Source of the DNA: Pyruvatibacter sp. HU-CL02332
Lineage (GTDB): Bacteria > Pseudomonadota > Alphaproteobacteria > CGMCC-115125
NCBI RefSeq assembly: GCF_040362765.1
Contig: NZ_BAABWK010000001.1
Location: forward strand, 310,001-374,000
Length of the DNA: 64,000 nucleotides
Reading direction: 5' to 3'
The position numbers and the translations under genes were made by a program. A model generated the notes under the pieces. That model did not search any database, was not told the DNA's origin, and was given only the letters and a program-made list of their open reading frames with translations. Within the stretch, counting starts at the first letter, position 1. Each line of letters opens with the position of its first letter. Positions 10,343-18,938 of this stretch are shown in pieces.

Positions 10343-10357
10343 ATGACCCATGGTCAT
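10343..10357. promoter_or_regulatory. Perfect inverted repeat between divergent SDR and hydrolase genes
   Basis: ATGACC-CAT-GGTCAT is a 6-3-6 perfect dyad in the 121-nt gap between the divergent starts, 32 nt before the hydrolase ATG. Its size and location suit a TetR- or MarR-type operator, but no such regulator is encoded next to it. Confidence 0.35.
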
Positions 10358-10388
10358 TTAATTACATGCTAGGCTATTTCAACCGCCG

Positions 10389-11156
10389 ATGGCCACAACA
10401 GAAATCATAAAACGGACTCATCCCGTGCAACGTATCCCGTCATTGCCAAAATCCATGCGCTTCCGTGATGTTCTCGGTGAGGGCCGCGCCATTCTTGAGC
10501 TTGGGGCATTACCTGCATCGCTTCCAGCCCTGATGAGTCTCAGCCCCCGTGGCGACGGCCAGCCGGTGCTGACCCTCCCCGGCCTTATGGCATCTGATAC
10601 CTCCATGGCCATCATGCGCCGCTTTCTTCGCGAGCTGGGCTATTCCGTCCACCCCTGGAAGCTGGGCCGCAATCTTGGTCCCAATGCCGAGCTGCGCGCC
10701 GGCATGATGGCGCGCCTTGAAGAAATTGAAGGCCGCGTCGGCCGCAGGGTCTCAATCGTCGGCTGGTCACTCGGCGGCATCTACGCCCGGGAACTTGCCC
10801 GCCGCTCACCCCGACTGGTCCGTCAGGTGATTACGCTGGCCAGTCCCTTTGCCGCCGGTATGCGCATGGACAACAATTATGTGGACGAAGCCCTGGCTGA
10901 GCGCCTGCGCACGCCACCGCCCGTTCCCTGCACGGCTCTCTATACGCGCCATGATGGTGTCGTCCCCTGGCAGACCTGCCGCGAGGATGTTCATCCGCAT
11001 ACGGAAAACATCGAAATTCCCGCAACCCATATCGGCATTGGTGTCAACGCATTGGCGCTTTATGCCATCGCGGACCGTCTGGCCCAGCCCGAAGGCAAGT
11101 GGCAGCCCTTCAAGAAGAACGGCGTCAAGTCCCTGCTCTATCGTGAGCGAGGCTAA
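10389..11156 (+). CDS. Alpha/beta-hydrolase
   Basis: Probable esterase or lipase-like hydrolase of 255 aa. The nucleophile elbow GWSLGG places Ser127; Asp189 (RHDGVVPW) and His214 (PATHIGIG) complete a plausible catalytic triad. The oxyanion-side motif LPGLMASD lies at about 64-71. No signal peptide is seen, so it is presumably cytoplasmic. It ends 3 nt before the GTG of the MFS exporter gene, so the two are very likely one operon. Substrate unknown; the PGLMASD... pattern is common in uncharacterised proteobacterial hydrolases. Confidence 0.82.
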   Translation: MATTEIIKRTHPVQRIPSLPKSMRFRDVLGEGRAILELGALPASLPALMSLSPRGDGQPVLTLPGLMASDTSMAIMRRFLRELGYSVHPWKLGRNLGPNAELRAGMMARLEEIEGRVGRRVSIVGWSLGGIYARELARRSPRLVRQVITLASPFAAGMRMDNNYVDEALAERLRTPPPVPCTALYTRHDGVVPWQTCREDVHPHTENIEIPATHIGIGVNALALYAIADRLAQPEGKWQPFKKNGVKSLLYRERG

Positions 11157-11159
11157 GAG

Positions 11160-12434
11160 GTGACCAGCGGGGCCGATGCCACAGCAAATCCGGTTGCAAA
11201 ACGCGCCCTGCCGTTCCTGCTCATCACCATTCTGATTGATGCCATCGGTATTGGCATCATTGTACCTGTGTTGCCCAGCCTGATTACCGAAGTGACGGAG
11301 CTCGACCTGTCGAACGCAGCCCTGTGGGGTGGCGCACTCATTTTCATCTATGCCCTGATGAGCTTTCTGTTTGCACCGGTGCTCGGCAATCTGTCGGACC
11401 GGTTTGGCCGACGCCCGGTGCTCATTATCGGGCTGACAGTTCTTGGCATCGATTATGTAATCATGGCATTGGCGCCGAACATCTGGTGGCTGCTTATCGG
11501 CCGCACAATGTCAGGCATCGCCGCTGCAACCTTCACCACCGCCAACGCCTACATCGCAGACGTGACCACACCAGAGGACCGCGCAAAATCCTATGGGTTG
11601 CTCGGGGCAGCCTGGGGCATGGGTTTCATGCTTGGACCAGTCCTCGGCGGATTGGTGGCGGACTTTGCAGACAGTGCCCGCGCACCCTTTTATCTGGCTG
11701 CCTGTCTTGCCTTCGCCAACGCGGCCTATGGCTTCATGCTATTGCCCGAAAGCCTTTCGCCGGACAAGCGTCGTGCCTTTGATATCAAACGGGCCAATAC
11801 AATTGGCGCCATTCGCATGGTTGCCAAACATCCCGGCCTTCTTGGTCTGCTGATCGCGATGGTGTTCTACCAGATCGGTCACGATGCCAATCCGGCCATC
11901 TGGTCCTTCTACACCATGTACAAATTTGGATGGGATGCCGGCGACATCGGCTGGTCGCTCGGCTTTGTCGGCGTCTGCCTGATCTTCTCCATGGGGTGGC
12001 TGACCGGCTATGCGGTGCCGCGCCTCGGCGAAACCCGCGCCATACTCATCGGGTTCACCAGCGCCGGCATCGGCTTTTTGGGATACGCCCTCGCCACCCA
12101 AAGCTGGATGATGTACGCGGCCACCATCTTCTTCGCCATGGTCGGCATCGGCTCTTCGGCCCTGCGCTCCGTCCTGTCCAAACAGGTGTCGGAAACAGAA
12201 CAGGGCGAATTGCAGGGTGCAATCACCAGCGTCATGGGCCTGACGGCAATCTTCACACCGCTGATGATGACCGGGCTTTTCTCGGCATTCACCGGAGACG
12301 ACGCACCCATCCATTTGCCCGGCGCCCCGTACTTTCTTGCCACCATCGCCATGGCGCTGAGCATCTTCATGGTGGTGAGCTTTATCGGCCGCATAAGAGT
12401 GAAGCCGCAGCCCGCCAGAGGCGAGCAGGATTAA
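11160..12434 (+). CDS. MFS exporter, TetA-like
   Basis: Twelve-segment major facilitator antiporter of 424 aa in the TetA/multidrug group. After the first helix (LLITILIDAIGIGIIVPVLP) the signature loop GNLSDRFGRRPVLI between helices 2 and 3 is intact, and ADVTTPEDRAKSYGLLGAAWGMGFMLGP matches the motif C region of antiporters. It starts with GTG at 11160, 3 nt after the hydrolase stop. Chromosomal homologues of this type are common in alphaproteobacteria, and resistance to tetracycline cannot be assumed. Its stop codon overlaps that of the convergent metal transporter within the palindrome TTAA. Confidence 0.88.
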   Translation: MTSGADATANPVAKRALPFLLITILIDAIGIGIIVPVLPSLITEVTELDLSNAALWGGALIFIYALMSFLFAPVLGNLSDRFGRRPVLIIGLTVLGIDYVIMALAPNIWWLLIGRTMSGIAAATFTTANAYIADVTTPEDRAKSYGLLGAAWGMGFMLGPVLGGLVADFADSARAPFYLAACLAFANAAYGFMLLPESLSPDKRRAFDIKRANTIGAIRMVAKHPGLLGLLIAMVFYQIGHDANPAIWSFYTMYKFGWDAGDIGWSLGFVGVCLIFSMGWLTGYAVPRLGETRAILIGFTSAGIGFLGYALATQSWMMYAATIFFAMVGIGSSALRSVLSKQVSETEQGELQGAITSVMGLTAIFTPLMMTGLFSAFTGDDAPIHLPGAPYFLATIAMALSIFMVVSFIGRIRVKPQPARGEQD

Positions 12435-13054
12435 GCCGCAATTGGTGCCGACTGCAGCTCAACGCGTGCCTGCTTGATGATGGAAACAGCCGAGCTTGTG
12501 AACAGCCACGCCATGAAAGCTGCAACCGCAAGATCCGGCCAGGGTGACCCTGAAACGGCAACCACGCCTGCGGCAGCAATCACGGCAACATTGCCAATCG
12601 CATCATTGCGACTGCACAGCCAGACAGACCGGACATTGGCATCTCCATCCCGAAACTTCATCAGGATCAGGACACTCACGATGTTCGCCACCAGCGCCAG
12701 GGCAGCAATACTCCCCATGATTTCTGCGGATGGATCATTGAGGACAATCACGCGATAGGCCGTAAGGCCGAGCACCCCCACACCCATGAGAAGCAGCGAG
12801 ATACCTTTCACAAGCGCTGCCCGCGCCCGCCAGTGCAGGGCCATGCCGATAACCATCAGCGACATGGCGTAAGTCGCCGTATCACCGGCGAAGTCCAGCG
12901 CATCAGCCTTGAGCGCCATCGACTGCCCGGCAAAGCCGGCGCTCCCTTCCACGAAAAACATCACGCCATTGATAGCAATCACTGCCCACAACGCCCGTTT
13001 GTAGGCAGCGCTTGCCCCATCAAAATCCACGCTGTGGTTGCACCCTGCGCTCAT
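12431..13054 (-). CDS. Short cation diffusion facilitator (metal exporter)
   Basis: Membrane protein of 207 aa from the ATG at 13054 (AGGTGAT just upstream); the frame extends further but that part covers the promoter. It has the six-helix core of cation diffusion facilitators and ends right after helix six, so the usual C-terminal cytoplasmic metal-binding domain is absent. The transport-site residues look like Asp-x3-Asp in helix 2 (ALDFAGD) and Asp-x3-Asn in helix 5 (NDAIGN) instead of the usual His-x3-Asp pairs. A divergent MerR-type sensor and its promoter place it under metal control, probably Zn/Cd/Pb export. Confidence 0.8.
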   Translation of the reverse strand: MSAGCNHSVDFDGASAAYKRALWAVIAINGVMFFVEGSAGFAGQSMALKADALDFAGDTATYAMSLMVIGMALHWRARAALVKGISLLLMGVGVLGLTAYRVIVLNDPSAEIMGSIAALALVANIVSVLILMKFRDGDANVRSVWLCSRNDAIGNVAVIAAAGVVAVSGSPWPDLAVAAFMAWLFTSSAVSIIKQARVELQSAPIAA

Positions 13055-13100
13055 ATCACCTGCCTTTACGAATGGGGTTGTATCTGCCCCGGTGACAGTC

Positions 13101-13131
13101 AACATAGGAGCTACAGTGACTAGAGCTTCAA
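13101..13131 (-). promoter_or_regulatory. MerR-type promoter/operator for the metal exporter
   Basis: On the minus strand, TTGAAG (13131-13126) and TATGTT (13106-13101) form -35 and -10 elements separated by 19 bp instead of 17. The spacer contains an imperfect dyad, AGCTcTAG...CTgTAGCT. An overlong spacer holding the operator is the hallmark of promoters activated by DNA distortion by MerR proteins. It reads toward the exporter, whose ATG is 47 nt downstream, and overlaps the upstream region of merR. Confidence 0.7.
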
Positions 13132-13156
13132 GAGCCAAATCGAAAAAGGCGCAAAA

Positions 13157-13609
13157 ATGTTCACCATCGGAAAGCTGGCAAAGCAAAGCGGCGTCAAAGT
13201 TCAGACCATCCGCTACTACGAGGAAATCGGCCTGATGCCGGTTGCTGAACGCTCAGCGGGCAATCAGCGCCTCTACACGCAGGCCCATGCGGATCGGCTG
13301 GGCTTTGTCCGCCATGGCCGCGAGCTGGGTTTTCCCCTCGATGCCATCCGCACCCTGCTGGACCTGACCGACAGACCAGACGCCTCATGCAAAGAAGCCG
13401 ACGAAATAGCCCGTGCCCGCCTGGAAGAAGTTGAAAGCCGCATCGCGCGCCTTCAAACCCTTAAAACGGAACTCACCCGGATGATTGCGCAATGCGCACA
13501 TGGAACCGCCAGTGATTGTCGAGTGATTGAAGTGTTGGCGGCAACGGATCATGCCGAATGCGCAACCGATGACCATCTGGCGGACGCAGCGCCTAGGCTT
13601 ACGCCCTGA
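13157..13609 (+). CDS. MerR-family heavy-metal-responsive regulator
   Basis: 150-residue activator of the Zn/Cd/Pb-sensing branch of the MerR family. The N-terminal winged helix runs MFTIGKLAKQSGVKVQTIRYYEEIGL, followed by the usual NQRLYTQAHADRLGFVRHGRELGF and a long dimerisation helix (about 80-112). Candidate metal ligands are Cys78, Cys113 and Cys121; a Cys rather than Ser near position 78 points to divalent metals rather than copper. It is divergent from the exporter gene and faces the 19-bp-spacer promoter. Its 3' end overlaps the convergent racemase-like gene by 11 nt. Confidence 0.85.
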   Translation: MFTIGKLAKQSGVKVQTIRYYEEIGLMPVAERSAGNQRLYTQAHADRLGFVRHGRELGFPLDAIRTLLDLTDRPDASCKEADEIARARLEEVESRIARLQTLKTELTRMIAQCAHGTASDCRVIEVLAATDHAECATDDHLADAAPRLTP

Positions 13610-14282
13610 TCGCCGTAATCGTTGCAGCCAGACCGCCCGCAGGACTCGTGAGGACAGGCACGGACACGTCCATGCCGTCCAGGGCATCCATCATTGAGGC
13701 TTGAGCCAGCACGATGACGTTGGCACCAGCCTGCTGGGCCAGGAGAATGCTATCGGCAATGAGCTGGTTCATCTTGTCCGTGTCACCAGCTTCAAATGCA
13801 TCCCACGCCCCTTCAACCAGAACCGGGGCGATATCCGCCTTTTCGGCGACATGGCGCACTTCATCAGCAATCAGGTCGCAGGTTGGTTGCAGCGTGCATT
13901 TGAGGGTCGCAAGGACGGCAATCGAGCGACCCGCCCGCGCCGCTTCTGCAGCCATTGGGCGATCTACGCGAAGAACCGGTTTGTCTGTTTTGGCAGCTGC
14001 GTCATCCGCAGCGGGTCCAAGCGTGGAACAGGTGCAAAGGACTGCATCCGAGGATGCAGTGGCTTCGTGCAGAATGCGCGCGGCACGGGCACGCGTGTCT
14101 TCGGGAAGAACGCCAGACGCTATCGCGCGCTGCAGCAGGTCTTCGCGCACCAGATGAGACAACCGAATTTCCGGCAGGTCATGACTGATGTCGCCGCCTG
14201 TGAGGCGGGCGAAAAGGCGTTCGAAAACGTCAACGTGCCGGGGCGACGTGTGCAGCAGTGTCAAAACAAGAGCACGACGCAT
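13599..14282 (-). CDS. Asp/Glu racemase-like protein lacking the second catalytic Cys
   Basis: 227 aa from the ATG at 14282, which has GGAGG 7 nt upstream; the frame continues upstream but this start is clear. The N-terminal half has the racemase-type CTCSTLGPAADDAA around residues 83-95, holding a candidate catalytic Cys, and a threonine/cysteine stretch LKCTLQPTCD follows at about 128-136. In the second half, where racemases carry a Cys in a LGCTH-like motif, the sequence reads VIVLAQASMMD with no Cys. It may therefore not be a racemase. It sits 65 nt downstream of ilvC, possibly in the same transcript. Function unknown. Confidence 0.65.
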   Translation of the reverse strand: MRRALVLTLLHTSPRHVDVFERLFARLTGGDISHDLPEIRLSHLVREDLLQRAIASGVLPEDTRARAARILHEATASSDAVLCTCSTLGPAADDAAAKTDKPVLRVDRPMAAEAARAGRSIAVLATLKCTLQPTCDLIADEVRHVAEKADIAPVLVEGAWDAFEAGDTDKMNQLIADSILLAQQAGANVIVLAQASMMDALDGMDVSVPVLTSPAGGLAATITAIRA

Positions 14283-14347
14283 CACGTTACCTCCGGCACG
14301 CTTACATGGTTGAATCTGGATCGATAGTCCGACGAGCGGATTGTGAC

Positions 14348-15379
<1,032 letters not shown>

Positions 15380-15424
15380 TTATCTGCGGTCGGTTGTTCA
15401 GTGTGGCCGAAAATTTGGCCGTGA

Positions 15425-15937
15425 TTACATCTGCTCCGCACCGCGGGCGATGGCGACGACGCCGGTACGGCTGACATCGACAAGGCCCAGCGGGCGCATG
15501 AGATTGACGAAGGCATTGATCTTTTCCGGCGAGCCGGTGATCTCGAAAACGAAGGACGAATGGGTGGTGTCCAGCACGCTGGCGCGGAAGGCATCAGACA
15601 GGCGCAGCGCTTCAACGCGCTTTTCGCCAGTGCCGGAGACTTTCACCAGCGCCATTTCGCGTTCTATGGAAATCGTGTCCAGCGTCAGGTCCACCACCTT
15701 GTGGACAGGCACCAGCCGGTCCAGCTGAGCCTTGATCTGCTCAATCACCATCGGCGTACCATTGGTCACGATGGTGATGCGCGATTTGTGCGCATCCTCA
15801 TCGACCTCAGCCACGGTCAGGCTCTCGATGTTGTATCCGCGTCCTGAAAACAGGCCGATGACACGCGCCAGAACGCCCGCCTCGTTGTCCACGAGAACGG
15901 CAATGGTGTGGCTTTCAATTTCGGCAGCAGCTGGCAT
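15425..15937 (-). CDS. ilvN: Acetolactate synthase regulatory subunit
   Basis: Small subunit that activates the catalytic IlvB and gives feedback inhibition by branched-chain amino acids. I start at the ATG at 15937 (170 aa, MPAAAEIESHTIAVLVDNEAGVLARVIGLFSGRGYNIESL); the upstream extension reads lysine-rich and lacks a signal. The N-terminal ACT domain holds the NEAGVLARV motif and GRGYNIES; the C-terminal domain (about 85-165) contains KVSGTGEKR and FEITGSPEKINAFV. It follows ilvB with a strong hairpin in the gap and precedes ilvC. The symbol ilvH is also used. Confidence 0.95.
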   Translation of the reverse strand: MPAAAEIESHTIAVLVDNEAGVLARVIGLFSGRGYNIESLTVAEVDEDAHKSRITIVTNGTPMVIEQIKAQLDRLVPVHKVVDLTLDTISIEREMALVKVSGTGEKRVEALRLSDAFRASVLDTTHSSFVFEITGSPEKINAFVNLMRPLGLVDVSRTGVVAIARGAEQM

Positions 15938-15996
15938 GAAAAGTGAGCTTCTCTCAGGCTTTTTGGGGTTTTTCGTCTTTTTTCGAATGATCAAAT

Positions 15997-16026
15997 GGCC
16001 GACCCGGCACAGCTGCCGGACCGGCC
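15997..16026 (-). other. Hairpin in the ilvB-ilvN gap
   Basis: A 30-nt G+C-rich imperfect palindrome lies between the ilvB stop and the ilvN start. On the minus strand it is followed by A-rich, not T-rich, sequence, so it is unlikely to be an intrinsic terminator. It may be an RNA-processing or stabilising element that adjusts the ratio of the two subunits. Confidence 0.45.
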
Positions 16027-16047
16027 ATTCAAAGAAGTGCGGGCGCG

Positions 16048-17811
16048 TTATACGAGGATTTTGCCCTCATCGGAAATAGCATCCGTCGGGTCTTTGGCCT
16101 CATCCGCCAAAATCATGTCGTTGTGAGCTGCCCCCGACGGGATCATCGGGAAGCAGTTTTCAGTTTTATCGACAATGCAGTCGAACAGAACCGGTTTCTT
16201 CACATCCACCATTTCGCGGATCTTGTCGTCGAGTTCCGCAGGGTTTTCCGCCCGGATACCGACGCCGCCATAGGCTTCCGCCAGCTTCACGAAGTCCGGC
16301 AGAGCTTCTGAATAGGAGTGCGAGTAGCGCGCGCCATGCAGCAGCTGCTGCCACTGGCGAACCATGCCCATATATTCGTTGTTGAGGATGAAGATCTTGA
16401 CCGGCAGATCATACTGGATCGCCGTAGACATCTCCTGCATGCACATCTGGATCGATGCCTCACCGGCAATGTCCACCACCAGCGCATCGGGGTGTGCCAT
16501 CTGCACACCAATGGCTGCCGGCAAGCCGTAACCCATCGTGCCCAGACCACCAGATGTCATCCAGCGGTTTGGCTCATCAAAGTGGAAGTGCTGGGCGGCC
16601 CACATCTGGTGCTGCCCCACTTCTGTCGTGATGTAGGTATCCGGGCCCTTGGTCAGCTCCCACAACCGCTGAACCGCATGCTGCGGCTTGATGATCGTGT
16701 CCGAGTTCTTGAACTCAAGCGACTTGCGCGCGCGCCAGCCGTCAATCTGCGACCACCACTGCTCAAGCGAAGCCTTGTCCTGCTTGGCCGCCTTGGCTTT
16801 CCACAGACGCAGCATATCCTCAAGCACATGAGCAACATCGCCGATGATCGGGATATCAACATGGACGTTTTTGTTGATGGACGACGGGTCGATATCAACG
16901 TGGATCTTCTTGGCACCAGGCGCGAACTTGTCGAGGACGCCGGTGACCCGGTCGTCGAAGCGCGCACCCAGATTGATCATGACGTCACAGTCATGCATCG
17001 CCCAGTTGGCTTCATACGTCCCGTGCATGCCCAGCATGCCCAGCCACTGTTTGTCGCTGGCGGGATATGCCCCGAGACCCATCAGGGTTGAGGTGATCGG
17101 GAAGCCTGTCGTGCGAACGAACTCACGCAGAAGCTGGCTTGCTTCCGGGCCTGAATTGATGACGCCGCCACCGGTGTAGAAGATCGGCTTCTTGGCGGTA
17201 GCAATGAGATCAATCGCTTCTTTGATGCGATCAATGTTGCCTTTGACCTGCGGGCGATATGTCGGGTGGCCCTGTGTGGTCGGCCCGGAGTACATGCCCA
17301 GCTGGAACTGGATGTCCTTGGGGATGTCGACAACAACCGGCCCCGGACGACCATGGGTCGCAACGTAAAACGCTTCATGCAGAATGCGTGGCAGGTCATC
17401 AACAGACTGAACCAGCCAGTTGTGCTTGGTGCAGGGCCGCGTGATGCCGACAGTATCAGCTTCCTGAAAGGCATCATTGCCAATCAGATGCGTCGGTACC
17501 TGACCGGTAATGCAGACCAGAGGAATGGAATCCATCAGGGCATCTGTCAGACCGGTGACCGCATTGGTGGCACCGGGGCCAGATGTAACAAGGACAACGC
17601 CCGGCTTGCCGGACGAGCGCGCATAGCCTTCAGCCGCATGAACAGCGCCCTGCTCATGGCGAACGAGCACGTGCTTGATCGATTCACGGTCAAAAAGCGC
17701 GTCATAGATGGGAAGCACGGCGCCGCCTGGATATCCAAACAGCGTATCCACGCCGTGGTCCTCCATGGCTTTGACAACCATCTCCGCACCGCTCAACTCG
17801 CGCGAGGCCAT
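16048..17811 (-). CDS. ilvB: Acetolactate synthase catalytic subunit
   Basis: ThDP-dependent enzyme that forms acetolactate from pyruvate, 587 aa. The N-terminal pyrimidine-binding domain shows FGYPGGAVLPIYDALF with the catalytic glutamate in VRHEQGAVHAAEGYAR. The FAD-binding central domain contains GMHGTYEANWAMHDCDV, and the C-terminal PP domain has DIAGEASIQMCMQEMSTA followed by ILNNEYMGMVRQWQ. The metal-binding GDG/GDA of many homologues is GEA here, a conservative Asp-to-Glu change that I believe occurs in related enzymes. A promoter and a hairpin-rich leader precede it. Confidence 0.97.
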   Translation of the reverse strand: MASRELSGAEMVVKAMEDHGVDTLFGYPGGAVLPIYDALFDRESIKHVLVRHEQGAVHAAEGYARSSGKPGVVLVTSGPGATNAVTGLTDALMDSIPLVCITGQVPTHLIGNDAFQEADTVGITRPCTKHNWLVQSVDDLPRILHEAFYVATHGRPGPVVVDIPKDIQFQLGMYSGPTTQGHPTYRPQVKGNIDRIKEAIDLIATAKKPIFYTGGGVINSGPEASQLLREFVRTTGFPITSTLMGLGAYPASDKQWLGMLGMHGTYEANWAMHDCDVMINLGARFDDRVTGVLDKFAPGAKKIHVDIDPSSINKNVHVDIPIIGDVAHVLEDMLRLWKAKAAKQDKASLEQWWSQIDGWRARKSLEFKNSDTIIKPQHAVQRLWELTKGPDTYITTEVGQHQMWAAQHFHFDEPNRWMTSGGLGTMGYGLPAAIGVQMAHPDALVVDIAGEASIQMCMQEMSTAIQYDLPVKIFILNNEYMGMVRQWQQLLHGARYSHSYSEALPDFVKLAEAYGGVGIRAENPAELDDKIREMVDVKKPVLFDCIVDKTENCFPMIPSGAAHNDMILADEAKDPTDAISDEGKILV

Positions 17812-17834
17812 GACCCTAATCCTTCGTGTCCAAG

Positions 17835-17867
17835 CCCGCTTTGAGCCAATCAGCCGTCAAAAGCGGG
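17835..17867 (-). other. Second hairpin in the ilvB leader
   Basis: An 8-bp perfect stem (17835-17842 with 17860-17867) with a 17-nt loop lies about 20 nt upstream of the ilvB ATG. One arm (GCGGGC side) could also pair with GCCCGC near the transcript start, so an alternative fold with the first hairpin is possible. Confidence 0.4.
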
Positions 17868-17878
17868 AGAAATCCAAC

Positions 17879-17916
17879 AAAAAGGCTTCGGAAAAGGCAC
17901 AAACCTGCCCCGAAGC
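17879..17916 (-). terminator. Intrinsic terminator between miaA and ilvB, inside the ilvB leader
   Basis: Stem GCTTCGG/CCGAAGC (17916-17910 with 17891-17885), with an inner GGCA/TGCC pairing, is followed by five T residues (17883-17879) on the minus strand. It lies downstream of the predicted ilvB promoter. It can end miaA transcription but would also affect ilvB transcripts starting near 17918, so it may act as an attenuator. Confidence 0.6.
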
Positions 17917-17924
17917 GCGGGCGG

Positions 17925-17953
17925 ACATTAGGGCCGATTGTGCGCTGCGTCAA
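17925..17953 (-). promoter_or_regulatory. Predicted ilvB promoter
   Basis: TTGACG (17953-17948) and TAATGT (17930-17925) with a 17-bp spacer on the minus strand match a housekeeping sigma-70 promoter. The expected start is near 17918, about 107 nt before the ilvB ATG. The -35 element begins 3 nt after the miaA stop codon. Confidence 0.6.
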
Positions 17954-17955
17954 GA

Positions 17956-18885
17956 CTATCTGGAAAGCAATGACAAAATTTCTTTGCGTTTTCTTTTCGA
18001 TTGTTGCGTAGAAATGGCATTCCACGAAACCATTTGCGTCCGCGCCCAGGTCAGCTGCCGCTTGATGTAGCGGCGGGTCTGACCCTTTCCCTGCTCCATG
18101 GCGTCCTTCAGGGATAGCTCTCCACGCAAATGCGCCATCAGCGGCGGCACACCCACCGCTTTCATGATCGGCAAATCAGGATCAAGGTCGCGCGACAGGA
18201 GTTTTTGAACCTCATCAAGCGCTCCTTCCTCAATCATGTGATCAAACCGGGCGTCGGACCTTTTCGTCAGCTCAGATTTTTCCGGCGTGAGCACCGCCTT
18301 GATGAAGTCCGCCTCCAGTAGCGGTTCCGCCGGTGCATCCTGCCAGTCCGCAAGGCCACGACCAGTAGCCGCCAGCACTTCAAGCGCCCTTGATATGCGT
18401 TGCGGGTCTGTTGGTTTGATGCCGGCCGCGGTCTTTGGGTCGCGGTCAGCCAGGTGAGCATGTGCCTGTTCCGGCCCCAGCTCCTCAACAAAAACGCGCG
18501 CAGCTTCCCGGTTGATGCCGGGAATGTCCGGGATCGCTGAAAGCCCTTCGGTCAGCGCCTTGAAGTAGAGCCCCGTCCCCCCGACGAGGATCGGCAGGTG
18601 GCCCCGTGCCCAGACGGCTTCAATCTCCTGCACGGCAATACGCGCCCAATGGGCCGCCGAGCACGCAACAGACGCATCCATGAAGCCATAGAGGTGATGA
18701 GGTATCTGCGCTTCGTCTTCTGGTGAAGGCCGCGCGCTGAGTATCCGCAGATCACGATAGACCTGCATCGAATCCGCATTGATGATTTCGCCATCTGTCC
18801 GGCTGGCAACATCCATTGCCACAGCTGACTTGCCGCTCGCCGTTGGCCCTGCAATAAGCAGCACACGTCGCCTATCTGGTGTCAT
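17956..18885 (-). CDS. miaA: tRNA dimethylallyltransferase
   Basis: Adds the dimethylallyl group to A37 of tRNAs that read UNN codons. From the ATG at 18885 it is 309 aa, normal for MiaA; the open frame extends 24 codons upstream but would then overlap the serB leader. The P-loop AGPTASGKSAVAMDVA is at about 11-26, followed by INADSMQVYRDL, LVGGTGLYFKAL and the C-terminal TRRYIKRQLTWARTQ region. It is divergent from serB with 53 nt between starts and lies directly upstream of ilvB. Confidence 0.95.
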   Translation of the reverse strand: MTPDRRRVLLIAGPTASGKSAVAMDVASRTDGEIINADSMQVYRDLRILSARPSPEDEAQIPHHLYGFMDASVACSAAHWARIAVQEIEAVWARGHLPILVGGTGLYFKALTEGLSAIPDIPGINREAARVFVEELGPEQAHAHLADRDPKTAAGIKPTDPQRISRALEVLAATGRGLADWQDAPAEPLLEADFIKAVLTPEKSELTKRSDARFDHMIEEGALDEVQKLLSRDLDPDLPIMKAVGVPPLMAHLRGELSLKDAMEQGKGQTRRYIKRQLTWARTQMVSWNAISTQQSKRKRKEILSLLSR

Positions 18886-18938
18886 TTTTCTCTTGTCTAT
18901 TCGGCCGATATGCGGCCTTTGAAAACGAAGTGAGTAAC

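Noticed and set aside
16318-17091. 257-codon open frame on the plus strand
   Set aside because: Antisense to ilvB, which is certain; no upstream ribosome site.
17816-18025. Hydrophobic frame ending 5 nt before ilvB, considered as an ilv leader peptide
   Set aside because: It has a few Leu/Val codons (LFVGFLPLL) but no ATG or ribosome site downstream of the predicted transcript start, and it runs back into miaA.
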